Positions 16,870 through 25,534 of a stretch of DNA of 52,258 bases are shown piece after piece. Source of the stretch: Candidatus Hydrogenedentota bacterium (GTDB lineage: Bacteria > Hydrogenedentota > Hydrogenedentia > Hydrogenedentales > CAILVY01); NCBI GenBank assembly GCA_903837785.1, contig CAILVY010000244.1:1-52258 (forward strand), in the 5' to 3' direction. The position numbers were made by a program, and so were the translations under genes. The notes under the pieces were generated by a model that saw only the letters and a program-made list of their open reading frames with translations, searched no databases and had not been told where the DNA came from. Each line of letters starts with the position of its first letter. Positions within the stretch are counted from its first letter, which is position 1.

Positions 16870-19344
16870 ATGTCCGTCGATAAATATGAAAAAACCCGCT
16901 ATTCGGTCCAATGCCATTGCGGGCATACGATGCGGGTGCGGCGACGGCACTTCGGGCGCCTGTGCCGATGTAAGAATTGCCAGTACCCGATTTACGTCAG
17001 CGCCGACAACGTTCAGCCACCGCTGAGTCCGGCGGACAAGAATGTGTTCCGGTGTTTTGAGGATGCGGAAGCCCCCCCGAACTGGGAGACGGGCGACCTG
17101 ATAGCGGATTTGTATGAGGTGATGGGGACCCTGGGCAGCGGCGGGATGGGGGTGGTGTATCGGGTATATCACCGCGGCTGGAATACGGACTTGGCGGTGA
17201 AGAGCCCCCTGTCGAAGGTGCTGCGCTATCCGGAGTGGGTGGATCGCTTCGTGAAGGAATGCCAGACGTGGATTAATCTCGAACCGCATCCGAACACGGT
17301 TTGCTGTCATTATGTGCGCGCACTGGGGGGCGTGCCGCGCATTTTCGCGGAATATGTGGAAGGCAGCAATCTGGGCCGCCAGATCACGAAGCGGTGGTTG
17401 TATTTCGGGGGCCCGCAAGCCTCGTTGCCGCGCATCCTGGATATTGGCATTCAGTTTGCCTGGGGGTTGTACCACGCGCATCGCTCCGGCGTCATTCACC
17501 TGGACGTGAAGCCGAACAACGTGTTGCTGGCGAACGACGGCCGGGTGAAAGTGACGGATTTCGGCATTTCGAAATTGGCGGGGGAAAGTGATTCCGAGTC
17601 CGATGGCGAACAGTGTCCGGTGGGAACGCCCCTCTTCCGATCGCCGGAACACGAGCAGCCGGAGATCGTCACAGCACAATCAGACGTGTGGAGCTGGGCG
17701 TTGTCCATGCTGGCGGTGTTCTGCGGCGGGGCCATGTGGCAACATGGGTGCGATGCGCGGGCCGCCTTGGACCGCCTGGTGTCTCAGGGCCCCCCGCGTC
17801 CGGAGATTCCGAGAATTCCGGACATGCTGGCCGACCTTCTGGCCTGGTGTTTCAACGAAGACTCCTCGCAGCGGCCGAAGGACATGCTGGTGGTGGCCGG
17901 AGTGCTCAAGCAGGTCTTTGAGGAGGTCATGGGTGCGCCGTACCCCCGCGAGGACCCGACGGCGAACGGGCTGGGTCCGGATCGTCTGAACAACCGGGCG
18001 GTGTCGCTGCTGGATCTGGGGCAGGACGAGGAGTCTGAAATCCTCTGGAGCAAGGTGCTCTCGCAGAATCCGAAGCATCTCGAAACGCAGTACAACCGTC
18101 TGCTGCACGCCTGGTGGCGCGGGACAATGACCGACTTGCGCCTGTTTCATTCCCTGTATCGGATGTGTGAGACGCGGAAACGGGATTGGCGTCCACGCTG
18201 TTTTCTGGCCCGCGCGCTGGTTGAGATGGGCGACTGCAAGTCGGCCCTGAAGATCCTGGAGAGCATCGCGCACTTGTCGAACCGGGAACGGGATGTGGCG
18301 TTTGCGCTGGCGATCGCCCAGAACAAGAAACCTCACGCGAAGCGCATGATCGGGGAATTCCGCGCGCATTCCACGCCCGTGACGGCGGTTGCGCTGTCCC
18401 ACAACGGCCTCCATGCGATCACAGGGTGCCTGGGAGGCCGGGCGCGGCTGTGGGATCTTGCGCAGGGGAAATGCCTGGCGGTGCTTGATGCGCATGAGGG
18501 CCGCGTGACGGCAGCCGGCTTCAGTCCGGACGGGAAGCTGGCGCTCACAGCCGGAGAAGACGGAACGATCTACCTGTGGAGTGTCGAGAATGGCACGTGC
18601 GTGCACGCGCTGGAATGCCGCCAGGGCCCGGTTCGCTGTGCGGCCTTCACGACGGACGGGAAACGGGTGATTTCCGGCGGAGACGACGGCACCGTGCGAT
18701 TCTGGCATGCCCACTTGGCGGAATGCCTGAACGTGTGCGAAGGCCATGCGGCCGGAGTGACCTGTGTTGCGGTGAGTGCCAACGGGCGCACGGCAGCGTC
18801 CGGCGGACTGGATCAACTCATAAAGATATGGTCCCTGCATGACGGGAAATGCCTGGAGACGATTCTCGGCAACAGTAACACGATAGGCGCCCTGGATATG
18901 GGCGGGAATCCGCGCCTGGCCCTTGTGGGCGCCGGGCCGAAAGTGAAGTTGTGCGACACGGAGGACAAGCGGCTGCTGCGTTCGTTCCACGGCCACAGCA
19001 GCGAAGTTGCCTCGGTGAGCGTCACGGCCGATGGACGCTTCGGCCTGTCCGCAAGCATTGGCGGAACACTGAAACTTTGGGATCTGCAACTGGGCCAGTG
19101 TTTACGCACGCTGGGCGGCCGCGCGCCGGCGTGCCTCAGCAAGAACGGACAATACGGGATCTCCGCGAGCAGTCCCGGGCACGTGCGCCTGTGGGCGCTG
19201 CACTGCGCCCATCCCACATTCCCGGCGCCGTACATGCTTTGTCGCGAGCAAGTGTTGGAGAGCGAGCCGGGCACGCACACGCCGACGGAACTGGCGCCCA
19301 TCTGGGAGGATGTTTCGGAGTTGTTGCCCAGCGCACATCTGTAG
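16870..19344 (+). CDS. Zinc-ribbon Ser/Thr protein kinase with TPR-like linker and WD40 propeller
   Basis: 824 residues. The N-terminus has paired Cys motifs (QCHCGHTMRV; LCRCKNCQYPI) that look like a zinc ribbon. The kinase domain spans ~85-360: Gly loop LGSGGMGVVY (from 88), Lys at 111, catalytic HLDVKPNN with Asp at 212, and DFG Asp at 230. HLD replaces the usual HRD. A helical region (~375-495) with TPR-like spacing follows. Seven WD40-type repeats fill ~498-775, for example HEGRVTAAGFSPDG and LKLWDLQLGQCL. The protein has no membrane helix and is probably cytoplasmic, sensing partners through the propeller. The AGGGGA before the ATG is very close, so the exact start is uncertain. Confidence 0.92.
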   Translation: MSVDKYEKTRYSVQCHCGHTMRVRRRHFGRLCRCKNCQYPIYVSADNVQPPLSPADKNVFRCFEDAEAPPNWETGDLIADLYEVMGTLGSGGMGVVYRVYHRGWNTDLAVKSPLSKVLRYPEWVDRFVKECQTWINLEPHPNTVCCHYVRALGGVPRIFAEYVEGSNLGRQITKRWLYFGGPQASLPRILDIGIQFAWGLYHAHRSGVIHLDVKPNNVLLANDGRVKVTDFGISKLAGESDSESDGEQCPVGTPLFRSPEHEQPEIVTAQSDVWSWALSMLAVFCGGAMWQHGCDARAALDRLVSQGPPRPEIPRIPDMLADLLAWCFNEDSSQRPKDMLVVAGVLKQVFEEVMGAPYPREDPTANGLGPDRLNNRAVSLLDLGQDEESEILWSKVLSQNPKHLETQYNRLLHAWWRGTMTDLRLFHSLYRMCETRKRDWRPRCFLARALVEMGDCKSALKILESIAHLSNRERDVAFALAIAQNKKPHAKRMIGEFRAHSTPVTAVALSHNGLHAITGCLGGRARLWDLAQGKCLAVLDAHEGRVTAAGFSPDGKLALTAGEDGTIYLWSVENGTCVHALECRQGPVRCAAFTTDGKRVISGGDDGTVRFWHAHLAECLNVCEGHAAGVTCVAVSANGRTAASGGLDQLIKIWSLHDGKCLETILGNSNTIGALDMGGNPRLALVGAGPKVKLCDTEDKRLLRSFHGHSSEVASVSVTADGRFGLSASIGGTLKLWDLQLGQCLRTLGGRAPACLSKNGQYGISASSPGHVRLWALHCAHPTFPAPYMLCREQVLESEPGTHTPTELAPIWEDVSELLPSAHL

Positions 19345-19361
19345 CCTCGTCATTCGGCGCC

Positions 19362-19392
19362 TTGACCGAGGCCATTATGGCCGTGCTACCCT
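19362..19392 (+). promoter_or_regulatory. Weak promoter candidate with a palindromic spacer
   Basis: TTGACC (19362-19367) and TACCCT (19387-19392) are separated by 19 bases, longer than usual. The spacer holds the perfect palindrome GGCCAT-T-ATGGCC (19370-19382), a possible repressor site. It precedes the DUF4091 gene at 19422. Confidence 0.3.
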
Positions 19393-19421
19393 GACCGGGA
19401 GAACTGGAAAGGGAATAGCCG

Positions 19422-21827
19422 ATGCACGCAACACTATTGATCGCGGGAATGCTGTGCGCGGCGGCGAGCGGCGCGGCCCCCGAGAATATCGCTTTGGGCG
19501 CCCCGTACACACTTGCGCCCGCGCCCAACTACGCGCATTGCACGGAGCCAGGCGATGCGGTGCAGCTCACGGACGGAGTCTATACGGAGGGTCACTTCTG
19601 GACCCAAGCGAGCACTGTGGGCTGGAGCGGGACGAAGCCGATCATCATCACGATAGACCTGGGCGTGGTCCGTCCGATTCGTGGGGTATCGTACAACACG
19701 GCGGCGGGCATGGCCGGGGTAACCTGGCCGGAATCGATCTATCTCCTGACCGCTGGGCAGGACAAGCGCTATCACGAAGTTGGGGAACTGGTGTCTTTGT
19801 CCGCAAAACAGGGGCCGCCGCCCGGCGCTTATGCCACGCACCGCTTCCAGACGGACGCGCTGAAAACACACGGGCGCTATGTGGCCCTGGTTGTCGAGGG
19901 GTCGCCTTTCATCTTCGTGGACGAGATCGAAGTCTTTGCCGGCGCACCGGAATGGACGGCGTTGCCGCTGAACGGCCAGGGTGTCGCCGACCTCACCGAC
20001 TATATCAGCGAGTTGAGGATACGGCGGGCGGTGATGCGCCGGATGCAGCGGGATGCGGCGGCGGTGCTGCGCGAGGTCGAAGGGTCCGGATTGCCGCGGC
20101 GGGTGCGCAAGCGCCTGCTGAACGAACTCGACGACGTGCTCATGGCCGCCAAGCGAATCCCGAAGCAGTACGGGGACGAGTTTCGGGCCGTGCTGCCGTT
20201 GAACGCGGGACACGCGCGAATATTCGGCGTTCATGCCGCCCTGTGGCGCGCATCGGGCTGCAAGCCCTTGCTGGCGTGGCCCTACGGCGCGTGGGATCCG
20301 CTTCCCCTGCTGCTGGATCCTCCCAAAGCGGCCCAGTTCCGGATTGAGATGAAAATGATGCCGAACGAATTTCGCTCGGCGGCATTCAACCTGTCGAATG
20401 CGGAGGCGGGAAGCAAGGCGGTGTCGTTGCGAATCTCGGGATTGCCGGGGGGCGAGAATCCTCCGTGGATTACGATGCAGGAAGTTGCGTGGACGGATAC
20501 CGCGAGTGGCCAGCCGGTGGCGGCGGCGCTGCCCGCGGCCCCGCTACATGACGGCGCCTTTCGAATCGCGGTCGAGCCCGGACTGACGCGCCAGGTGTGG
20601 CTCACCTTTCACCCGGTGGACCTTGCGCCGGGAAGCTACGAAGGGGCCGTGCAAATACGGGACGGAGACACGGCCCTTGAAGTTCCGCTCGCGGTAACGA
20701 TCTATCCGATGCGCTTTCCCGATCGGCCGCGCCTGCATTTCGGCGGCTGGGACTACACGGATCAGCCGAGCATGTATCAGGTCACGCCGGAGAACCGCGG
20801 GTTGTTGATTCAACATTTGAGAGAGCATTACGTGGATTCTCCGTGGGCGACCGGCGCGGTCCTCCCCTTTGGCGAATATGATGCCGCGGGCACGCTGAAG
20901 ACTCCGCCCGACACTACGGCTTTCGATTCATGGCAGAAGCTGTGGCCGGATGCGGCGCAGTATTGCGTGTTTCCGGCGGTGGGAAAGCAACTCGGCAGTT
21001 TCACGATGGGCACGCCCGAGTTCGAGACGGCGGTGAAGGCGTGGTGCGCGTTCTGGGCGGATCATCTCCGCGGCGCCGGACTGAAGCCCGAACAACTGGC
21101 GCTGCTGCTCGTGGATGAGCCGCAGGAGCCGGAGCAGGATGCCGTGATTCTCGCGTGGGCGAAGGCCGTGCGCGCATCCAACACGGGCCTCCGCGTATGG
21201 GAAGATCCGATTTACCACGACATGGGCAAGTCGAATCCGGAAATGCTTGAGGCTTGCCACGTCTTGTGTCCGAATCGTCAGATCTTTCTGGGCGCGGATC
21301 AGGCGTATCGCGAGGTCTTCCTGCAGCAACACGCGCGCGGCGCCACGCTCGAGTTCTACTCGTGCAGCGGCCCGGCGCGTCTGCTCGATCCGTATCGCTA
21401 TTATCGGCTTCAGGGCTGGGATTGTTGGCGCTATGGGGCGACGGCCTCCTATTTCTGGGCGTTTGGCGACGGCGGCGGGGCCTCGTCGTGGAACGAATAC
21501 CTGCTTCCCCGTTCGGCATACACGCCGCTATTCCTGGACGCCACGACAGTTACTCCCGGAAAACAGATGGAAGCGTGCCGCGAGGGGCTTGAAGATTACG
21601 AGTATCTGGCCATGTTGCAGGATGCGGTGAACGGGGCCGCGGCCCGGGGTGTGACGGGTGGCCCAATCGACGAGGCGAAGAAGCTGCTTGCCGAATTGCC
21701 GGAACAGGTTGCGAGCAAAGACGCGGTCATCCTGTGGTTCAGCGGCAGCACGGATCGTTCGCTGGCGGACGCGGCGCGCGTGAAGATCCTCGATTGCCTC
21801 GCCGCGCTGGGACAAAGCGGGCCGTAG
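19422..21827 (+). CDS. Secreted DUF4091 protein with discoidin-like N-terminus
   Basis: 801 residues with a signal peptide (MHATLLIAGMLCAAASGAAP). Residues ~20-175 look like an F5/8 type C (discoidin) carbohydrate-binding fold: QLTDGVYTEGHFW, IITIDLGVVRPIRGVSYN and GRYVALVVEG. A middle beta-rich region leads to a TIM-barrel-like part (LHFGGWDYTDQPSM; LLLVDEPQEPEQDAV). The C-terminus carries the DUF4091 signature CREGLEDYEYLAMLQ. Such proteins are predicted glycoside hydrolases of unknown substrate. An AAAGGGAA ribosome binding site precedes the start. The gene ends tail to tail with a second, larger DUF4091 gene, and the two share only the C-terminal motif clearly. Confidence 0.8.
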   Translation: MHATLLIAGMLCAAASGAAPENIALGAPYTLAPAPNYAHCTEPGDAVQLTDGVYTEGHFWTQASTVGWSGTKPIIITIDLGVVRPIRGVSYNTAAGMAGVTWPESIYLLTAGQDKRYHEVGELVSLSAKQGPPPGAYATHRFQTDALKTHGRYVALVVEGSPFIFVDEIEVFAGAPEWTALPLNGQGVADLTDYISELRIRRAVMRRMQRDAAAVLREVEGSGLPRRVRKRLLNELDDVLMAAKRIPKQYGDEFRAVLPLNAGHARIFGVHAALWRASGCKPLLAWPYGAWDPLPLLLDPPKAAQFRIEMKMMPNEFRSAAFNLSNAEAGSKAVSLRISGLPGGENPPWITMQEVAWTDTASGQPVAAALPAAPLHDGAFRIAVEPGLTRQVWLTFHPVDLAPGSYEGAVQIRDGDTALEVPLAVTIYPMRFPDRPRLHFGGWDYTDQPSMYQVTPENRGLLIQHLREHYVDSPWATGAVLPFGEYDAAGTLKTPPDTTAFDSWQKLWPDAAQYCVFPAVGKQLGSFTMGTPEFETAVKAWCAFWADHLRGAGLKPEQLALLLVDEPQEPEQDAVILAWAKAVRASNTGLRVWEDPIYHDMGKSNPEMLEACHVLCPNRQIFLGADQAYREVFLQQHARGATLEFYSCSGPARLLDPYRYYRLQGWDCWRYGATASYFWAFGDGGGASSWNEYLLPRSAYTPLFLDATTVTPGKQMEACREGLEDYEYLAMLQDAVNGAAARGVTGGPIDEAKKLLAELPEQVASKDAVILWFSGSTDRSLADAARVKILDCLAALGQSGP

Positions 21828-21848
21828 CAGCCGAACAGAGGCAACGGG

Positions 21849-24800
21849 CTAGAGCTTACTCACGATCTCGATGGCGCGGGCGAGGGCCTCGCGGCGTTGC
21901 TCGATGGGGCCAGGGTCCGTCGTGAAGTGAGTGAGGTCGGAAGTGACTTCCTTGGGGACCTCGAGCAGGGCCTTGTACTGCGCAAGCTCCTCGGGCTTCA
22001 ACCTGGCCGCGTGTTTCGCCATCAGGCGGTCGAGGAGCGCGAAGTACTCATAGTCTTCGATCCCGTCCCGAAGCATTTCGATGCGGTAACTGTCGACGGG
22101 GGGATCGAGCACGGGCGCGGGGGGATTGCCGTCGGCCGCGGCTTCCGGCGGATAGAGAAAGCGTCCGTCTCCGTTCCCCCAGGGGGCCTTGCTTCCGGGG
22201 GCAATTCCGTAGCCGACAGTCCAGCCCATCGGGTCTTCGTAGGGATTCTGCGGATGGTCCGGGTCGGGATAGGCGGCCTCGCTGGTCCAGTAGGAGGTCT
22301 CCCAGATGAGCACGCCTTCAATGCGTCGCTGCCAGGTTTGCCAGAGCCAGACGCGCAGCTCCGTTCCGGGATGATCGATGAAGAGAGTGGCATAGGGCGC
22401 CTTGGGTCCGGTGCAGATGTACCACCAGAAGCGGTCGCCCTGGGCGCGGCGTTCATCCGCAAGGCCTTGCCTGAATTCCGGCGTGAGCGGGCACCAGATG
22501 TTCGGCCCGCCGACGAGATGGGGCTCGACCTGCTCTGTCAGCATGCGTCCGACGCCCGGGGCGGCTTCTTTTATCTTGCGGAAGCCGTTCATGACGAAAT
22601 CGTAGTCTTTCGGATCGGGTTCATCGAACCAGTAGACGTAGCTGTCCTTAATCCAGCCCTTCTCCCGCAGGTGGGCCTCGAGGAGGCGACCATAATTGGA
22701 GAAGGCCGTCTTGTACTCGGGCGTATCTTCGCCATAGCCGAGCAAGGACGGCTCGCTGCGTTCGTAGAAGGTTCCGCCGCCCAAGCCCGGAATGGGGACG
22801 CAGAAAGCGTTGAAATGATACGTGTCATAAGCGCGCTGCATCGCGGCATCCCAAGCGCTCCAGTCAAAGGCCGGCGTGAGTTGTTCGGCGGTGAGCGGTT
22901 CAAATCCGTCTTGAATCAGTGGCGCGCCCGAGCCCGCATCGGAAAGCAGCAGGTCATCGAAACTGGCGGTCCCGACAGTGGATCCGTCTTCGACGTACAA
23001 CACGGGGGACAACGAAAGGCGGAATTGGGTTGCGCCTTCCGGAAACTGCGTGATGACTTGTTCGAACGGCTGCCACTGGCCACTGCCCTGCACAACGATG
23101 TCGTTGTTCCGGCCGCTCATCCATGCGCCGCCGGCATCATAATGGCTCAGCGAGAGCAGGGCCTGCTGGCCGTCGTTTTGCGTCTTGATCCAGCATTGAA
23201 GCTTGACCCCTTTTTCCGGGATGGGCACGAGCCGCTCGAAGTGCGCGGAGACGGCCCCCCGGGGATTGCCGTCCTCCACACGGAGGGCGCTCTCTCCCCC
23301 ATGCTTCTCCCCTCGATCGCGCACGCCGCCCGCACAGGGGAGCGCGGGCCACGTCACGCCGAAGGGGTCCAGGGCGGCAGGATTGTAGGGACCAATGTGA
23401 TGCGCCGCCAGGGCGGCGAGATACGCGTCATAGACTTGCCGCTGCTGCGCGGGATCCGAGACCTGATGATATCGGAAGACGCGGTCCATTCCGAAGCCGA
23501 ACGCGGTGGTGCATGCCATTCGTTCGGGCAAAGTGAAATCAAAGACCGTGACATCCAGCGTCACGTCCGCGGCGTAGCCCTCGGCCTTGAGATGGAGCAC
23601 GCCCGCATAGGCTCCAGGCGCCGCATCGGCTGGGGGCTTGACGCGGACCCAGAGTGGATGATTACTGCCCGCTTCGAGATCGATCGGGCCTTTGAGGGGC
23701 GGCAACGGGTCAGGCCATGGGGCTGCGGCGCCCGTGCTGTCTGTGGGTTGCGCGACGTCCACATAACGCACCCGCAGCACTTCGACACTTGAAGACGGGA
23801 GCACCGCGCCGTTCGGGCCGGCGAGCGCTTCGGCAGTGGCGGTGAATCCGGTCAGCGTCTGCTGCGGGCGCACGACGAGTTGCGCGGCCTCCGCTTCGTT
23901 TCTGGCGGTCTTGATCCGCATCGCGGGACAAGGCACTTTTGGGAGGGGCCGGTTCCGGCTGATCTTCCAGCCGGAAGAAGCCCACCACAGTCCGGCGCGC
24001 TCGTTGCTTTGCGGCAGTATCTCGCCATAGCCGCTGCTGTAGAGACTGGACAGGAAGAAAGCGGTTTCGGCCTGATAAGGGGTCTGGGAACCGAGCGAGA
24101 ACTCCATCCGAATCACGCCCGCGCCTGGCATGTCGTACGGAATCCGCACGCGCGCGGCCGCATAGAGTCCCGGTTCGCTGTCAGTGGCGCGGTACGTGCC
24201 GAAGGTTCTGCGAATGGACTGAGGCGTGCCTTCCGCCCGGGCGGCCTCGCCATTTCCCGCGGTTACGACAAGTGCGGGATACAGCGTGATCGTCTGATTC
24301 GTCAAGTTCAGCACATCTGCGACGAAGGTATTCGTGCCGCCCGGCACAGCGTCCCCCACGCTCTCGATGAGGACTTGCAGGCGCGGGTCCGTTTGGGGCA
24401 CGGCCAGGAACTGGGTCTTGCCTTCCAGTTTCCCGAGATCCTTCTCCAACGTGGCGTGATAGGCATAGCCATGCACCTGCAACGCGCCGGGCGCATTCCC
24501 GGCCTGCATCGAAAGGCGCACCCAGATCTGTCCAACCGGGAGAAGTCCCGGGGGGACATCGAATGAGGCGCTGCGCTGCCCGTCAATGCTCCCCAAGCCC
24601 TCCCAGGATTGGCCATCGGCACTCGCCTGAACCAGCAGGGCGCCGCCGCTGTACAGGCCGACATTCACTTCAACCCGGGCAGAGGATTGCTTGACGTGCC
24701 CCACGTCGTGACGGAACACCAGTTCGCTCGCGCGATCAAACGTGAAGCGCGGCGCATTGAACCCGCATCGATTCACGGCAAGGGGCCGGGATTGATTGAA

Positions 24801-25388
24801 GGAGGCGCCGGAGAAGGGGGCCACAAACGAATAGGCCTTGCCCTCGACGCGTTCGCCTTCTCCCAGGGTGATGCCGCGCGTCTTGACGTAGACAGGCTGC
24901 GCACGCAGCAGTTCGACATCATCATAGGCGATCGTTCCGTTCACCTCCCATTGTCCAAAACGAATCCAGTTCTGATCCGGCGTCAGATCCGTCGGGGTGA
25001 TGAAGACGGACGAATAGGGCATCCAGTCATTGGAGAGATCACTCAGGTCGCGATTGCAGAAACCGGGTCCGCTGATGGGGCAGCCCCCCGCGCCGGAGAC
25101 GCGCCGTGCTTTGAATCGAAGGCAATAAACCGTGAAGGGTTCCAGCGCGAGTTGATCCGAACGCCAGTAGTTGCTCTCGCCGGCGGCCCCGGTTCCGGTT
25201 ACGGCGATGGCATGTTGGCCCTCGAACGCTTCGCCAATCCAGGAGCCGCTTCCCCCGGAGAGCGTCCATTGAGCGGGCGCGCTTTCACCCTGCTCAAAGG
25301 AGGGGTTCGGCACCGGCACTGTCTGCGCCGAAGCGGCCGCGCAAAACAACAACACACTGCCTGCCCAAAAACCGATCCGCGTTTTCAT
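21849..25388 (-). CDS. Large secreted DUF4091 protein with carbohydrate-binding-like domains
   Basis: 1179 residues with a signal peptide (MKTRIGFWAGSVLLFCAAASA). An N-terminal domain starting VPNPSFEQGE resembles CBM4/9-type carbohydrate-binding modules. More beta-sandwich-like regions follow (VRVKPPADAAPGAYAGVLHL near the middle), and a second CBM-like insert lies near residues 690-820 (VKLQCWIKTQNDGQ). The C-terminal barrel has YVYWFDEPDPKDYDFV, in which the Asp-Glu pair is a plausible catalytic acid. The DUF4091 ending reads EMLRDGIEDYEYFALLDR. It is predicted to be a cell-surface or secreted polysaccharide-degrading enzyme. It is transcribed divergently from the next gene. Confidence 0.82.
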   Translation of the reverse strand: MKTRIGFWAGSVLLFCAAASAQTVPVPNPSFEQGESAPAQWTLSGGSGSWIGEAFEGQHAIAVTGTGAAGESNYWRSDQLALEPFTVYCLRFKARRVSGAGGCPISGPGFCNRDLSDLSNDWMPYSSVFITPTDLTPDQNWIRFGQWEVNGTIAYDDVELLRAQPVYVKTRGITLGEGERVEGKAYSFVAPFSGASFNQSRPLAVNRCGFNAPRFTFDRASELVFRHDVGHVKQSSARVEVNVGLYSGGALLVQASADGQSWEGLGSIDGQRSASFDVPPGLLPVGQIWVRLSMQAGNAPGALQVHGYAYHATLEKDLGKLEGKTQFLAVPQTDPRLQVLIESVGDAVPGGTNTFVADVLNLTNQTITLYPALVVTAGNGEAARAEGTPQSIRRTFGTYRATDSEPGLYAAARVRIPYDMPGAGVIRMEFSLGSQTPYQAETAFFLSSLYSSGYGEILPQSNERAGLWWASSGWKISRNRPLPKVPCPAMRIKTARNEAEAAQLVVRPQQTLTGFTATAEALAGPNGAVLPSSSVEVLRVRYVDVAQPTDSTGAAAPWPDPLPPLKGPIDLEAGSNHPLWVRVKPPADAAPGAYAGVLHLKAEGYAADVTLDVTVFDFTLPERMACTTAFGFGMDRVFRYHQVSDPAQQRQVYDAYLAALAAHHIGPYNPAALDPFGVTWPALPCAGGVRDRGEKHGGESALRVEDGNPRGAVSAHFERLVPIPEKGVKLQCWIKTQNDGQQALLSLSHYDAGGAWMSGRNNDIVVQGSGQWQPFEQVITQFPEGATQFRLSLSPVLYVEDGSTVGTASFDDLLLSDAGSGAPLIQDGFEPLTAEQLTPAFDWSAWDAAMQRAYDTYHFNAFCVPIPGLGGGTFYERSEPSLLGYGEDTPEYKTAFSNYGRLLEAHLREKGWIKDSYVYWFDEPDPKDYDFVMNGFRKIKEAAPGVGRMLTEQVEPHLVGGPNIWCPLTPEFRQGLADERRAQGDRFWWYICTGPKAPYATLFIDHPGTELRVWLWQTWQRRIEGVLIWETSYWTSEAAYPDPDHPQNPYEDPMGWTVGYGIAPGSKAPWGNGDGRFLYPPEAAADGNPPAPVLDPPVDSYRIEMLRDGIEDYEYFALLDRLMAKHAARLKPEELAQYKALLEVPKEVTSDLTHFTTDPGPIEQRREALARAIEIVSKL

Positions 25389-25429
25389 CGCCGTGTTTCC
25401 CCTTCAAGAATACATTTCCGCTTCGGCCA

Positions 25430-25459
25430 AGGATACGCCTCCACGGACGATCGCCGCAA
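25430..25459 (-). promoter_or_regulatory. Probable promoter of the large DUF4091 gene
   Basis: On the minus strand TTGCGG (25459-25454), an 18-base spacer and TATCCT (25435-25430), about 40 bases before the start codon. It is part of the divergent intergenic region shared with the gene at 25535. Confidence 0.45.
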
Positions 25460-25477
25460 TAGGAAGGCAAACGGCGC

Positions 25478-25506
25478 TTGCGTTTTCGGGGACTTTCTGC
25501 TGTACT
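25478..25506 (+). promoter_or_regulatory. Probable promoter of the hydrolase/FGE-fold fusion gene
   Basis: TTGCGT (25478-25483), a 17-base spacer and TGTACT (25501-25506), 28 bases before the start codon. It points away from the promoter at 25430-25459; the two -35 boxes are only 18 bases apart. Confidence 0.4.
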
Positions 25507-25534
25507 CCGGGAACGAGTAAGGGAAGATTGACCC

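Noticed and set aside
21897-23792. 631-codon plus-strand frame inside the large DUF4091 gene
   Set aside because: Antisense shadow; the minus-strand gene has a signal peptide and clear domain motifs.
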